Source: Corynebacterium silvaticum
GTDB lineage: Bacteria > Actinomycetota > Actinomycetes > Mycobacteriales > Mycobacteriaceae
Direction: 5' to 3'
Length of the DNA stretch: 64,000 nucleotides
NCBI RefSeq assembly: GCF_004382825.2
Contig: NZ_SDQO02000001.1
Coordinates: forward strand, 248,001-312,000
Numbering within the stretch: the first letter of the stretch is position 1; each line of letters starts with the position of its first letter. The notes beneath the pieces are model-generated. The model was not told where the DNA came from, made no database searches, and saw only the letters and a program-made list of their open reading frames with translations. The position numbers and the translations under genes were made by a program. Shown here piece after piece: positions 45,402 through 54,949 of this stretch.

Positions 45402-46838
45402 CTAGCAGTCGAAGTACATCTCAAACTCCTGCGGCGTCGGGCGCAGGCGGGTAGGAGTGATCTCTTCGTCGTACTTGAGTTTGATGTAGGTGTCGATGAG
45501 ATCCTCGGTGAACACATCGCAGTCGGTCAGGAACTCATTGTCCTCTTCAAGGGCCTTGAGCGACTCCACCAGTGAGGTGGGGGCCTGCGGGATGCTTGTG
45601 GCCTCCTCTGGTGGCAGCTCGTAGAGGTCCTTGTCCACTGGTGCGTGCGGCTCGATGCGGTTCTTGATGCCATCAAGGCCGGCGAGCATCATGGCTGCAA
45701 AGCCAAAGTAGGGGTTGCCTGAAGGATCCGGTGCGCGGAACTCAATGCGCTTGGCCTTGGGGTTGGAGCCCGTGATAGGAATACGGATTGCCGCAGAGCG
45801 GTTGCGCTGTGAGTACACCAGGTTGATGGGGGCCTCGAAGCCGGGGACCAGGCGGTGGTAGGAGTTCAGCGTGGGGTTGGTAAACGCCAAGACCGCGCCT
45901 GCGTGGTGCAGGATGCCGCCGATGTAGTAGCGGGCCATGTCGGAAAGCCCGGCGTAGCCGGATTCGTCGTGGAAGAGGGGCTTGCCGTCTTTCCAGAGAG
46001 ACTGGTGTGCGTGCATTCCCGAGCCGTTGTCGCCTGCGATGGGCTTGGGCATGAAGGTGGCGGCACGGCCGTTTTGAGCTGCGGTGTTCTTGATGATGTA
46101 TTTGAAGGTCTGCAGGTCGTCGGCAGCGTGCAGCAGGGTGTTGAACCGATAGTTGATTTCTTGCTGGCCGCCGGTGCCTACCTCGTGGTGGAAACGCTCG
46201 ATATGGAAACCGGCGTTGATGAGGTTGCGCGTCATCTCATCGCGAATGTCTACGGTCTGATCGTGGGGCGCGACGGGGAAGTAGCCGCCTTTGACGCGGT
46301 TCTTGCCACCAAGGTTGCGGGTGCCGTCGAGGTTGTATTCTTTGCCTCGGTTCCACCAGCCCTCGTCGGAGTCGACTTCATAGAAGCCAGCGTTGATGTC
46401 TGTGGAGTATCGGACGGAATCGAAGAGGTAGAACTCTGCTTCGGCGCCGAAATTACAGGTGTCGGCGATGCCGGTGGAGGTCAAATACTCTTCTGCCTTG
46501 CGGGCAACGTTGCGCGGATCGCGGGAGAATGCCTCGCGGGTAAAAGGATCGTGGACAAAGAACTTAATGTTCAAGGTCTTTGCTTTGCGGAACGGGTCCA
46601 AGGTCGCGGTTGCGAGGTCCGGAAGAAGGTTCATGTCGGACTCGTCGATGGTGGTAAAACCGCGGATGGAAGAGCCATCGAAAGCCAGGCCCTCTTCGAT
46701 AGCGTCTTCATCCAACATTCCCGCAGGAATGGAGAAGTGCTGTTCGATGCCCGGGACGTCGGTAAAGCGAACATCGACGAATTCAACATTTTCGTCTTTG
46801 ATGAACTTGATAACGTCTTCGGATGTACTGAAGGCCAC
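45402..46838 (-). CDS. glnA: Glutamine synthetase GlnA, type I, adenylylated form
   Basis: Main ammonium-assimilating enzyme: glutamate, ammonia and ATP give glutamine. 478 residues from GTG 46838, with AAGGAG eight bases before it. GSI motifs: [61 protein letters not shown]. The adenylylation site is the Tyr in [11 protein letters not shown] near residue 405, so GlnE (30694-33843) should control it. An AmtR-like box is upstream. The start codon is in a strong Shine-Dalgarno context. Confidence 0.97.
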   Translation of the reverse strand: MAFSTSEDVIKFIKDENVEFVDVRFTDVPGIEQHFSIPAGMLDEDAIEEGLAFDGSSIRGFTTIDESDMNLLPDLATATLDPFRKAKTLNIKFFVHDPFTREAFSRDPRNVARKAEEYLTSTGIADTCNFGAEAEFYLFDSVRYSTDINAGFYEVDSDEGWWNRGKEYNLDGTRNLGGKNRVKGGYFPVAPHDQTVDIRDEMTRNLINAGFHIERFHHEVGTGGQQEINYRFNTLLHAADDLQTFKYIIKNTAAQNGRAATFMPKPIAGDNGSGMHAHQSLWKDGKPLFHDESGYAGLSDMARYYIGGILHHAGAVLAFTNPTLNSYHRLVPGFEAPINLVYSQRNRSAAIRIPITGSNPKAKRIEFRAPDPSGNPYFGFAAMMLAGLDGIKNRIEPHAPVDKDLYELPPEEATSIPQAPTSLVESLKALEEDNEFLTDCDVFTEDLIDTYIKLKYDEEITPTRLRPTPQEFEMYFDC

Positions 46839-46972
46839 GTTGACTCCTTGGGGGAACGTTGTTGTGTTTCGTTGTATGATCAGCCTTAATAGCGGAGCCA
46901 ATCAAAACAAGTTGTGGGTTATGGCACCATAAAAGTCGGTTCCTCTAGGATAGCAGTAGAGAAGCTAATTAC

Positions 46973-46988
46973 CTATCGTTCGACCGAT
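46973..46988. promoter_or_regulatory. AmtR-like operator upstream of glnA
   Basis: CTATCGTTCGACCGAT agrees with the AmtR consensus (ATCTATAGAACGATAG read on the other strand) at 13 of 16 positions. It lies 135 bp upstream of the glnA start and 55 bp before the RDD gene, between the two divergent genes. AmtR represses nitrogen genes when ammonium is ample. Match by eye. Confidence 0.6.
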
Positions 46989-47042
46989 ACTCCTTGTCCA
47001 TGGGTTTCCCACTCCGGCTGTTCAAGAACTACAGTAGTCCAC

Positions 47043-47516
47043 ATGGCAAAACCGAAGCGTAGTTGGCTCGACGGGCCGGAGATTCCCTCGCAAATCGACG
47101 GCGACACCCCCGCCCGCTGGCCGGGTGAACACCTTGGACTACCACAAAAAGGCCCGGGAGCTTTGGGTAGTGTCCTGCGGCGCTCGTTCGGAGTCCTCAT
47201 CGACTGGGGCATCTGCTTGGCCAGTGCAACGGTGATTCACATGTTTACCCCTGCGCTCGGCGGTGTGTCCACCGCGACCCTCATCCTCTTTTTCATCCTC
47301 GGCGTAATAAGCGTCTGGCTTTTCGCCCGCACTCCTGGGCAAGCAATCCTAGGGATGGGGGTAGCCCGCGTTGACGTGCGAACTGAAAAAGTGGGTTTTG
47401 TACGCGCCCTCGTCCGCACAGCGCTTACGTGCTTTATCTTCCCCGCAGTGCTTGTCGACGCCGACGGCCGCGGTATGCACGATCGCGCCACGGGAACCGC
47501 AGTAGTTTTTGGATAA
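47043..47516 (+). CDS. RDD-family membrane protein
   Basis: 157 residues from ATG 47043; the ORF upstream is only the glnA promoter region. RDD signature at about 48-55 (RSFGVLIDWGI), with membrane segments at about 53-73 and 75-95 and a third further on. The C-terminal DADGRGMHDRATGT motif is typical of the family. The family is of unknown function. The neighbour order glnA - RDD - DUF4191 is that of mycobacteria (Rv2220 to Rv2219). It is divergent from glnA. Confidence 0.85.
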   Translation: MAKPKRSWLDGPEIPSQIDGDTPARWPGEHLGLPQKGPGALGSVLRRSFGVLIDWGICLASATVIHMFTPALGGVSTATLILFFILGVISVWLFARTPGQAILGMGVARVDVRTEKVGFVRALVRTALTCFIFPAVLVDADGRGMHDRATGTAVVFG

Positions 47517-47538
47517 ATAAAAACTACTAAGCAAAGAA

Positions 47539-47571
47539 AAGGCTTGGACACTAAAACAGTGTCCAAGCCTT
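47539..47571. terminator. Bidirectional terminator between RDD and DUF4191 genes
   Basis: A 14-bp perfect stem (AAGGCTTGGACACT with AGTGTCCAAGCCTT) with a 5-base loop. It is between two convergent genes. Confidence 0.85.
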
Positions 47572-47590
47572 ATTGCGTAAAAAGATCCTC

Positions 47591-48361
47591 TTATTTGTTG
47601 CGATCTGCAGAACGACGAGCGCGACGATTCATTCCCGAGATCTTGCCGCCCTTAGGGATCGGACCTTTGGGAAGTCCTACGTTTGTCTGGATGTTATCCA
47701 TGGACTCGATGCGGCTAGCGATTTCATACACATCGTTCTTCTTGTATTGGCGATCGAGCTTGAGCAAACTGGACTGCAGTTTTTTCAGTGGCACCTCGCC
47801 CTCGCCACTGCCCACAAACATCTCATGAATCGGAACACCAGGTGCTAGACGCGACAGGCGCTGACGCTGCTGATTGATCAGCGGACGCAGATGGTTCTTA
47901 TTGCCCTCGCCTACAAGCACAATGCCGCAGACGCCGATAACGCGGTGAAGCACATCCATTTGCTTGGTCACGGCAATGCCGGTCTTGGTGCGCCATACAA
48001 TGCCCACGCCCGAGCGTAGGTTCTCTAGCGCCCAACCTGCGGCGCCGGCCTGTCCCTCAGCCTTTTCGTAGACGCTATTTTGGAGCCTACGGGTGAAAAT
48101 AAACATAGCAAGGAGCACGCCCAGCAAAAGACCAGTGGGAAGCGTAAACCACTGACCGTTCCACAACATTCCGATGAGGAAGAAAAGCAGGCCGAGGCCA
48201 AGGATCGATCCCACCATGATCGGCACCAGGGCTTTGTCCTGCTTGCGCTGGATGTTGAACGCCTGCCAGAGCTGAGACCAGTTCCGGCGGCGCTGGGCGC
48301 GCTTCGCCGCGCGCTGCTCCTTCTTCGCGGCCTTGTCGGCCTGCTTCTTCGCATCTGCCAT
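47591..48361 (-). CDS. DUF4191 family membrane protein
   Basis: 256 residues. A very basic N-terminus (DKAAKKEQRAAKRAQRRR), two membrane segments at about 45-65 and 72-90, and a soluble C-terminal region containing VCGIVLVGEGNK and PIHEMFVGSGEGEVPL. It matches the actinobacterial DUF4191 family, which sits beside lipA in mycobacteria (Rv2219). Here a siderophore-uptake locus lies between it and lipA. Function unknown. Confidence 0.85.
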   Translation of the reverse strand: MADAKKQADKAAKKEQRAAKRAQRRRNWSQLWQAFNIQRKQDKALVPIMVGSILGLGLLFFLIGMLWNGQWFTLPTGLLLGVLLAMFIFTRRLQNSVYEKAEGQAGAAGWALENLRSGVGIVWRTKTGIAVTKQMDVLHRVIGVCGIVLVGEGNKNHLRPLINQQRQRLSRLAPGVPIHEMFVGSGEGEVPLKKLQSSLLKLDRQYKKNDVYEIASRIESMDNIQTNVGLPKGPIPKGGKISGMNRRARRSADRNK

Positions 48362-48543
48362 GCGTACCAGCTTAGCGGGCAGCCCTGCACTATCTGCAAT
48401 CAGACTCCAAGGCTTCCTCTATTACAGAAATATCTTTGGTGGGAATCTGCGGTGGCATACAAGGATGTCACCGCGTGGACGTGCATACTTTAAGTGAATG
48501 TAGAGAAAATGCGGAGAAAATATGTGGGCGATGAAATGGGAGT

Positions 48544-49479
48544 TTAGGGGCGAGGTCGGCCGATATACCAGTAAGGGCACCAGAAAATAGCGTCTGCTTC
48601 CAGTCCCCAGTCTTTGACTGCTAACCGTCGGATGTCTTTGCAAAGATTTCCTTCGCCGGAAACCCATACGTAGTCCGGCTTGTCGTGTGATTCTGACTGG
48701 AGATACTTCAGAACAGCATCTGCTTGTTCCGCGATTGGCCGGTAGAAAACCTCCACATGTTCGGCATGAGTGCGCAGCCATTCCACCGCGGAAGCCTCCA
48801 CGTCGGCTTCGCTTTCCACTGTGATAACAAATCGTATGGACTGTAGCTGACCAGGGTGAAGGTCTGTCATGAACTCAGCAATGGCGAGTGCGGACGGAAC
48901 AGACAAGGCATCTGCCACCACTAGTTGTCGGTCCCATCGTCGATCCCATAATCCCCGGGCGCTGAATATACCCACGGGGTCCCCAGGCCGGGCACACAAC
49001 GCCCAGCGCAGGCCCGGCCCAACCTTGGTGTGAGTATGTGCGTCGGCGCTGTTAACGCTCTCACCCAGGGACTCCTGGGTGACTCCATGCGTGGCTATGT
49101 CGAAAGCCATGGTGCCTCGCTGCGCATCAAGATGGCGCACGGTGTACCAACGCAGTGCAGGGCGTTGGTCTTCATTAATGGCGTTGAGAGTTGAACGCAG
49201 GTTTGCGCGCTCCTGACGTGGGAGATTCTCTAACAGGGGAAAGAACTCGGACGTGGTGTTGAGATGCTCCGGTGGCATGACAAGCCCAAAAAACTCATCG
49301 GGTCCGGTCATGGTCATCGTCCAATCGTGAAAATCGGGGGAGGTGAGTTCAATGCGGCGCAGGTGTGGGGCAATCTCCGTCACGTCCACCACGCGTGCTT
49401 GGACCAAGTGATGGCCAGGTTCAGCTGGGGAATCCCTGAGCTCGTGATCGGCGAAGGCGGTGAGCGGTCTGGTCGTCAT
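48544..49479 (-). CDS. Siderophore-interacting protein (ferric-siderophore reductase)
   Basis: 311 residues from ATG 49479; the ORF has two more residues. FAD-binding 9 domain with RWYTVR (flavin-binding) at about 125, then a SIP C-terminal domain with VVADALSVPSALAIAE and VWVSGEGNLCKDIRR, ending in an aromatic tail WCPYWYIGRP. Enzymes of this type reduce Fe(III) from siderophores in the cytoplasm. The gene is intact. It is divergent from the ABC importer operon and shares its DtxR-like region. Confidence 0.9.
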   Translation of the reverse strand: MTTRPLTAFADHELRDSPAEPGHHLVQARVVDVTEIAPHLRRIELTSPDFHDWTMTMTGPDEFFGLVMPPEHLNTTSEFFPLLENLPRQERANLRSTLNAINEDQRPALRWYTVRHLDAQRGTMAFDIATHGVTQESLGESVNSADAHTHTKVGPGLRWALCARPGDPVGIFSARGLWDRRWDRQLVVADALSVPSALAIAEFMTDLHPGQLQSIRFVITVESEADVEASAVEWLRTHAEHVEVFYRPIAEQADAVLKYLQSESHDKPDYVWVSGEGNLCKDIRRLAVKDWGLEADAIFWCPYWYIGRPRP

Positions 49480-49564
49480 TAACACTCCTCAGTGTGAGTG
49501 GGGCCGGTGTTCTTGGCAGTTAGGATTTTGTCGGGGGAGTATGAGTAGGCGATGAGGTGCGAAG

Positions 49565-49608
49565 CTTTGTAAAGCTTACCTAAAATGTTGTAGGTTTGGC
49601 TTGCCTGA
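49565..49608. promoter_or_regulatory. Two DtxR-like boxes between SIP and the importer operon
   Basis: Box 1 (49565-49583, CTTTGTAAAGCTTACCTAA) matches TTAGGTTAGSCTAACCTAA at 13 of 19 positions; box 2 (49590-49608, GTAGGTTTGGCTTGCCTGA) at 14 of 19. Box 1 also contains the 7-bp palindrome AAGCTTT/AAAGCTT. They sit in the shared promoter, so each may serve one direction. Match by eye. Confidence 0.6.
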
Positions 49609-49610
49609 AA

Positions 49611-49629
49611 GGTCCATCGTAGATGGACC
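49611..49629 (+). promoter_or_regulatory. Perfect hairpin in the importer leader
   Basis: GGTCCATC (49611-49618), loop GTA, GATGGACC (49622-49629): an 8-bp perfect stem, 25 bases before the substrate-binding protein start. It may be an operator or a leader structure. Confidence 0.5.
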
Positions 49630-49654
49630 GTTTGAATCGACTTAAAGGTGCCCC

Positions 49655-50642
49655 ATGACAACTGCACATCCCACACCACTTGCGTCTCGCAGTGTGCGCA
49701 ACTACCGCGCTGTTGCGGTGACCGCTGCGATCGTCGTTACGCTTGCTCTCCTACTTACCGCGTGTTCCCGCAGTGACGAAGCCGCAAAGCCCGCCGCTGG
49801 CGGAGACACTAAAAACACAAGCGTTGCCGCCCTCGGACTAGGAGACGCAGACACGCTCCTTTCCCTGGGGATCACACCTGTTGCTGTCGCTCCGTGGGGA
49901 GCTCAGGGTGATGTGGACAAGAGTGGAGTGGTGTAGGGCCATGGTCCAAGGAACTCCTGGGAGACGCCACACCGGAACCCATTTACAACACGGCTCAGGG
50001 GTTCACCTCTCAGATCCTGGAAAAGTCACGGCTACCAATCCCGAGCAGATCATCGCCGTGAATCAGGCTGTGGATGCCCAAGCAAAGAAAGCGCTGGCAG
50101 CCATAGCGCCCACCACGACCCACTCAGAGCAGTTCACTGACTGGCAGGTGCCATGGGAGGATCAGGTAACCACGATCGCCCATGCCGTAGGAAAAGAAGC
50201 TGAGGGCCAAGAGCAGATCAAGAAGACCAAGAAAGCTTTTGAGGATTTCCAGGCACAGCACCCTGACCTCAAAGGCAAGCGGGCCGCTGTGATCATGCCT
50301 TATCAGGGCAAGATCGGCATCTACACCTCTGGCGACGGCCGCGGCCAGTTCTTAAAGAGCCTGGGCTTCCATATTCCCGCTGAGATCGAGGGCGACGGCA
50401 AGCAGTTCTACCGGGACCTCGCCCCAGAGAAGTACTCCGAGCTCAACAACGTCGATTACCTCTTTGTCCTGGATTACAAGGGTGCAGTGGACGCTCTGAA
50501 AAAGGACACCACATTTAACAACCTGGACGTGGTCAAGAGCGGCCGTGCACACTTCCTCCACGAAGACGTAGGCAACGCGATGAGCATGCCAAATCCGGTA
50601 ACCATCCCGTGGGCGATACAGAAGTTCGCCGAATCGCTCTAA
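49655..50642 (+). pseudogene. Iron-siderophore substrate-binding lipoprotein, two frameshifts
   Basis: The N-terminus has a signal peptide with a lipobox (LLLTACS, Cys about 37). The protein continues with ALGLGDADTLLSLGITPVAVAPWG as in FepB-type binding proteins. After DVDKSGV near 49930 the frame must move -1 to read PWSKELLGD and IYNTAQGF; near 50021-50025 another -1 shift enters the frame of the long rest (NPEQIIAVNQAVDAQ to PWAIQKFAES). Both can be explained by one lost base in short G or A runs. The rest is intact. Its stop overlaps the next start by one base (TAATG). Confidence 0.85.
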
Positions 50643-51672
50643 TGCGCACGTCGCATAGAGCTTTGACAGTAGGAACGCTTGCACTCGTGATAGGCGCGGC
50701 GTTCCTCTCTGTCGTTGTTGGGTCCCGTTCCGTGCCCGTGGGGGACATTCTTGCGGTGCTGAGCCAAGGACCAGGAAGACTCTCGGATACCTCTGCGCTC
50801 CCGCTGTCTGCCCACCTCACCGAGGTATACGACGTGGTATGGAATTTGCGCATACCTCGCACGTTGTTGGCGTTGATTGTCGGGGCATCGCTGGCTATGG
50901 CTGGTGCCATCGCCCAGTCATGGACGGGTACCCCGTTGGCAGATCCGGGGATTATCGGAATCAACGCCGGAGCCGGCAGCGCTATTGCCATCGGATTGAC
51001 ATTGGGGGTGGGCGCGACCCTGACAGAACGCGGACTCTTAGGCCTAGTGGGCGCGGTGCTCACAGCAAGTGTGGTCATCCTGCTGTCTCGGCAGTCGCGC
51101 GACCCGCTCACCTTGGTTCTCGTCGGGATAGGCATCATGCTGGCGCTACAGGCCCTGACCAATCTCTTGTCCCTGTATTCTTCGCGCACTTTAGACGGCG
51201 CCAGGAGCTGGGCGGTGGGATCTACTGCGGGACGCGACATGGGCGACGTGACACTAGCGGGCATGGGGCTTCTCGTTGGCGCAGCATGCGCCGCATGGAT
51301 CGCCCGCCTTTGGGTTTACTCTCCATGGGAGAGGAAAGTGCGGTGAGCTTAGGCCTATCCGTGAGATTCATCCGAGTGATCGCCGCTGCTTCAATCGTGA
51401 TTCTTGCAGGAAAGGCCACTGCCGCAGTGGGCATGGTGGTATTTGTGGGGTTCGCGGCACCGCACATTGTCCGCCGTTTTACTGGCCCCACACTGACTCG
51501 GATGCTTGTGCCCTCCGCACTGATTGGTGCTCTGGGCGTGTTAAGTGCTGATATTCTGGGGCGATTCCTGCTACAACCAGGTGAGTTAGAGATGGCGATT
51601 GTCATTGCCGTGGTGGGGGCGCCTTTGATGGTGTGGTCGGTGAACACAACGAGGAGATCGGCAACGTCATGA
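50642..51672 (+). pseudogene. FecCD-type permease 1, one frameshift
   Basis: About 340 residues in two frames. The first frame runs from ATG 50642, with RIPRTLLALIVGASLAMAGA, GTPLADPGIIGINAGAG and several membrane segments, and stops after WIARLW at 51346. The second frame resumes with LSMGEESAVSLGLSV and continues through GFAAPHIVRRFTGP to 51672. The frames meet near 51311-51317, TGGGTTT, and a single lost base would join them. It is an FecCD-type permease of an iron-siderophore importer. It overlaps the next gene (ATGA). Confidence 0.85.
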
Positions 51673-52747
51673 GTCGTATCGTTGAACATTCTGCTTCCGT
51701 TGATCCCATGGCAGCAGCCGATCGCGCAGCTGCCTCTGCTTATCGACGCACCCATCGCGCGGTGCTGGTTACGGTTATCTTGTCCATCCTTGCAACAATG
51801 GCTTACTTCCTCCTACTGAGCTACGGCCCCGTTCAGCTCTCCCCACTGGAGGTGTTCGACGTCCTCACAGGCGGAGGCGATCAACGCGCTGTCGCGGTGG
51901 TATGGGAACTGCGCTTGCCGGAGGCTGTTGCCAGTGTGCTCATCGGTGCGGCGTTGGGAATGGCCGGGGCGTGGACGCAAACCATGGCTCGCAATCCATT
52001 GGCTTCTCCCGACATCCTGGGCGTGTCGGGAGGCGCAGCGGTGTGCGTGGTAGCAGGAACGGTCCTAACCCAGCCTGCTTTTGCCGCTTATATCCCAGGT
52101 TTCTGGTGGCGCGCGTTGCTGGCTCTCGTGGGGGCTGTGATCATCGTTGTGCTCCTCTTCCTCCTAGGCGGAGTAGGCACCGGAAACCGCGTGGTCCTTG
52201 TTGGCTTGGCGTTGTCGCTGCTATCCCAGTCTTTGGTGCACTACATGGTGGTGAAATCCGACTTGACCCGGGCTGCCGAAGCCCAAATGTGGCTTGCTGG
52301 CTCCACAGGGTTTATCAGGTCTGAAGCCCTGCCGCTCTTGCTGTTGGCTCTGCTTCCTTTTGTCGCGTTGGGGCTGTGTGCCAGCGCGATCTTCGCCTCC
52401 TTGCTCACGACGACGCGACGTCGCTAAGCCTCGGCGTCCACGTCACACGAATCCGCATGCTGTTACTGATCGCGGCTACTGGCGTGGTGGCCGTTGTGGT
52501 CTCCGTGGCTGGTCCCATCGGGTTTATCGCTCTTGTAGCCCCACAAATCGCCCGACTAGCTGCTCGGGCACCGACCCCGCAAGCCATTCCTTCTGCGGCC
52601 GCTGGCGTGGCCATGCTGACCTTATGCAACGTCCTGGCTGGACTTCTTCCGTTTACCGCACCCGTTGGCCTCGTCGCAGCAATACTCGGTGGGCCGATCT
52701 TGGTGTGGTTGGTGTGGAAGGAATCCCAAAAATTTCGTCGAGATTGA
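51669..52747 (+). pseudogene. FecCD-type permease 2, one frameshift
   Basis: About 355 residues in two frames. Frame 1 from ATG 51669 has LRLPEAVASVLIGAALGMAGA, ARNPLASPDILGVSGGA and a long membrane domain, and ends wrongly after ALGLCAS at about 52385. Frame 2 continues with RDLRLLAHDDATSLSLGV through AGPIGFIALVAPQIAR and ends at 52747. One lost base in GCCAGCGCGA at about 52381-52390 explains the break. It is the second FecCD permease of the importer. Confidence 0.85.
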
Positions 52748-52767
52748 CCGAGAAAGTGATCGCTGAT

Positions 52768-53607
52768 ATGTCCGCAACTCCTCCTAATCACAAACGCTGG
52801 TACACCTCGATCTCCGGACAGACAGACGGGCTGCGCGTGGAGGCCCGAGGCTTGCAGATCGGGTACGCGTCCGGTGAATTTGTCGTCGACGGACTAGACC
52901 TCACCGCAGAACCGGGCACAGTAACAACCCTGTTGGTGCCGAATGGCTGCGGTAAATCTACTGTGTTGAAGTCGCTGAGCCGCGTGCTCACCCCACAGGG
53001 GGGAACCGTGACAGTCGGCGGACACAATGTGCATCGCCTGCCTCCACGCGAGGTTGCGCGGATGATCGGGATGCTGCCGCAGTCGCCGCTGTGCCCCCAA
53101 GGGCTTACCGTTGGTGAACTCGTGGCGCGCGGCCGGCATCCGCACCAACGTCGCTGGATGCGACAATCGGAGAAGGATCGTCAGGCCATCGGCCAGGCTT
53201 TAGAGCACACCAACACTGCTGCGTTAGTGGATTGCGACGTGTCCGAGCTCTCAGGCGGCCAGCGCCAGCGGGTCTGGATGGCTATGGTTGTGGCACAAGA
53301 AACCCCGGTGGTGCTTCTGGATGAGCCCACCACATACTTAGACCCAGCTCACGCCATCGACATACTGAAGCTGGCCAAAGACCTGGCTTCTCAAGGTAAA
53401 ACGGTCATCATGGTTCTGCATGACCTCATGTTGGCTGGAACGTATAGCGACCGGCTGGTGCTGCTCAAGTCGGGTGAGATCGTAGGGCAGGGCAGCGCCA
53501 CAGAAGTGCTTACCCAAGAAAACTTGCTCAATGCTACGGCCTGCGCGCCGAAGTATGGGAAGACCCACGGGGACAAGCACCCGTTATCGTGCCACGCGGA
53601 ACGATAA
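52768..53607 (+). CDS. Iron-siderophore ABC transporter ATP-binding protein, altered Walker A
   Basis: 279 residues from ATG 52768; GTG 52756 is an alternative. FecE/FepC type. Walker A reads VPNGCGKST, where the family has GPNGCGKST: Gly57 is Val, by a GTG codon (GGG in the usual form would differ by one base). The signature LSGGQRQR and Walker B VVLLDEPTTYLD are intact, as is the Q-loop (MLPQSP) and the H-loop (VLHDLM). The frame is open. With three broken partners upstream it may not function. Confidence 0.88.
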   Translation: MSATPPNHKRWYTSISGQTDGLRVEARGLQIGYASGEFVVDGLDLTAEPGTVTTLLVPNGCGKSTVLKSLSRVLTPQGGTVTVGGHNVHRLPPREVARMIGMLPQSPLCPQGLTVGELVARGRHPHQRRWMRQSEKDRQAIGQALEHTNTAALVDCDVSELSGGQRQRVWMAMVVAQETPVVLLDEPTTYLDPAHAIDILKLAKDLASQGKTVIMVLHDLMLAGTYSDRLVLLKSGEIVGQGSATEVLTQENLLNATACAPKYGKTHGDKHPLSCHAER

Positions 53608-53628
53608 ACCTGAACGAATAGCGCACTA

Positions 53629-53641
53629 GCTTATCGACGCC
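53629..53641 (+). repeat. Over-represented 13-mer GCTTRTCGACGCC (intergenic copy)
   Basis: Ten exact copies were found by eye. On the plus strand: 23-35, 23329-23341, 34947-34959, 43174-43186, 47450-47462 and 53629-53641. On the minus strand: 7732-7744, 10574-10586, 16584-16596 and 36397-36409. At least five more have one mismatch (for example 5452, 20638, 51737, 57454, 60395). By uniform base frequencies fewer than 0.01 exact copies are expected. It occurs in several reading frames and once between genes. Confidence 0.7.
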
Positions 53642-53743
53642 ACAGGCTTGCCCACGCCATGGCTTGCCCATGCCACAGGCCGCGCAGATAGACCGGTTCG
53701 CGGTTACACCCGCGCACGGTGCCTCATGACGCAGAAAAAGAAC

Positions 53744-53792
53744 TGCTCCCCACTATCGGACTGAAAAATCAGAATCCAGATAGTGGGGAGCA
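53744..53792. terminator. Bidirectional terminator between ABC operon and lipA
   Basis: A 14-bp perfect stem (TGCTCCCCACTATC with GATAGTGGGGAGCA) with a 21-base loop. TTCAATTTTT follows on the plus strand. The preceding 53608-53740 contains the 13-mer copy, a two-copy GGCTTGCCCAYGCCA tandem (53646-53676) and no gene. Confidence 0.75.
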
Positions 53793-53805
53793 ATTCAATT
53801 TTTCG

Positions 53806-54852
53806 TTACCGGGAAGAAACGACCGGCGTCTCCTGCGAGGGGCCGTATTTGTCTAGAAGCGTGGAAGCCTCTTGAGCTGTGGTTCCCGCAGACGTCTGCG
53901 CCAGGTGCGCAAGGTTTTCTGGGAGTGTTTCCCCACGGGCGGCAAGAGCTTCGGAATAGAGCTTGCCGGCTCGGTAGGAGGAGCGAACGAGCGGCCCGGA
54001 CATGATTGCCCCGAACCCTAGCTCACGCGCAAAATCAGCGTGTTCGATGAATTCCTCTGGCTTTACCCAGCGCTCGATGGGATGGTACATCGGGCCAGGT
54101 CGCAGGTATTGGGTAATGGTGATGATGTCACAGCCGGCAGAATGCAGGTCTGTGAGGGCCTCTCGAATTTCTTCGACCGTTTCGCCCATGCCAAGAATCA
54201 GGTTGGATTTGGTCACTAGACCAAAGTCGTGCGCTTGACGGATGACGTCCAGGGAACGCTCATACCGGAACGCGGGGCGGATACGCTTGAAGATGCGGGG
54301 GACAGTCTCCAAGTTATGCGCAAACACTTCGGGGCGAGCCTCAAAGACTTCTTGTAAAAGATCAGGTTTGCCCGAGAAATCTGGGGTGAGATTCTCCACG
54401 CCTGTGTGCGGGTTGAGTTCGTGGATCTTGCGGACCACCTCGGCGTAGAGCCAAGCGCCCTCATCCTCTAGGTCATCGCGGGTCACTCCCGTGATGGTGG
54501 AGTAGTTCAGCTTCATTTCACGCACAGATTCAGCCACTCGACGCGGCTCATCGCGGTCGAGGGGTTCCGGCTTTGCGGAGTTAATCTGGCAGAAATCACA
54601 GCGACGCGAGCAATTGGCGCCACCGATCAGGAAGGTTGCCTCACGAGACTCCCAACACTCATGGATGTTGGGACAACCGGCCTCCTGGCACACGGTGTGC
54701 AGGCTGGCCCCGGACACTTTTTTCTTCATGTCCTGGTATTCGGGGCCAGTTTTTACCGCAGTGCGGATCCAACGTGGTTTGCTCTCGATGGGGGTCTGCG
54801 AGTTGCGGGCCTCAACTCGGAGCATTCTGCGTCCTTCGGGTGCTGTAGTCAC
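53806..54852 (-). CDS. lipA: Lipoyl synthase
   Basis: Radical-SAM enzyme that inserts two sulfurs into octanoyl-lysine. 348 residues from GTG 54852; the ORF extends 17 residues. The auxiliary [4Fe-4S] cluster motif is [12 protein letters not shown] (CX4CX5C, about 55-66) and the radical-SAM cluster is CSRRCDFC (CX3CX2C, about 80). The C-terminal Ser in RSSYRA is the unusual fourth ligand. It follows lipB with 97 bp between. Its products are needed by gcvH and by the E2 gene at 61302. Confidence 0.97.
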   Translation of the reverse strand: MTTAPEGRRMLRVEARNSQTPIESKPRWIRTAVKTGPEYQDMKKKVSGASLHTVCQEAGCPNIHECWESREATFLIGGANCSRRCDFCQINSAKPEPLDRDEPRRVAESVREMKLNYSTITGVTRDDLEDEGAWLYAEVVRKIHELNPHTGVENLTPDFSGKPDLLQEVFEARPEVFAHNLETVPRIFKRIRPAFRYERSLDVIRQAHDFGLVTKSNLILGMGETVEEIREALTDLHSAGCDIITITQYLRPGPMYHPIERWVKPEEFIEHADFARELGFGAIMSGPLVRSSYRAGKLYSEALAARGETLPENLAHLAQTSAGTTAQEASTLLDKYGPSQETPVVSSR

Positions 54853-54949
54853 CCTATGCACACTACTCGTGCTGCAGGTGCACGTCGAAAAGCACTCACA
54901 CAATGGGGGTTAAACAGGGAAAATGGCGCGGGGGTGAGGCGATACATTT

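Noticed and set aside
45855-46889. 344-residue open frame on the plus strand within glnA
   Set aside because: It is entirely antisense to glnA; its Gly/Val-rich composition is that of a shadow of a high-GC gene.
53642-53680. Short tandem of GGCTTGCCCAYGCCA as a CRISPR or VNTR
   Set aside because: There are only two units with no spacers, so it is too small to call an array.
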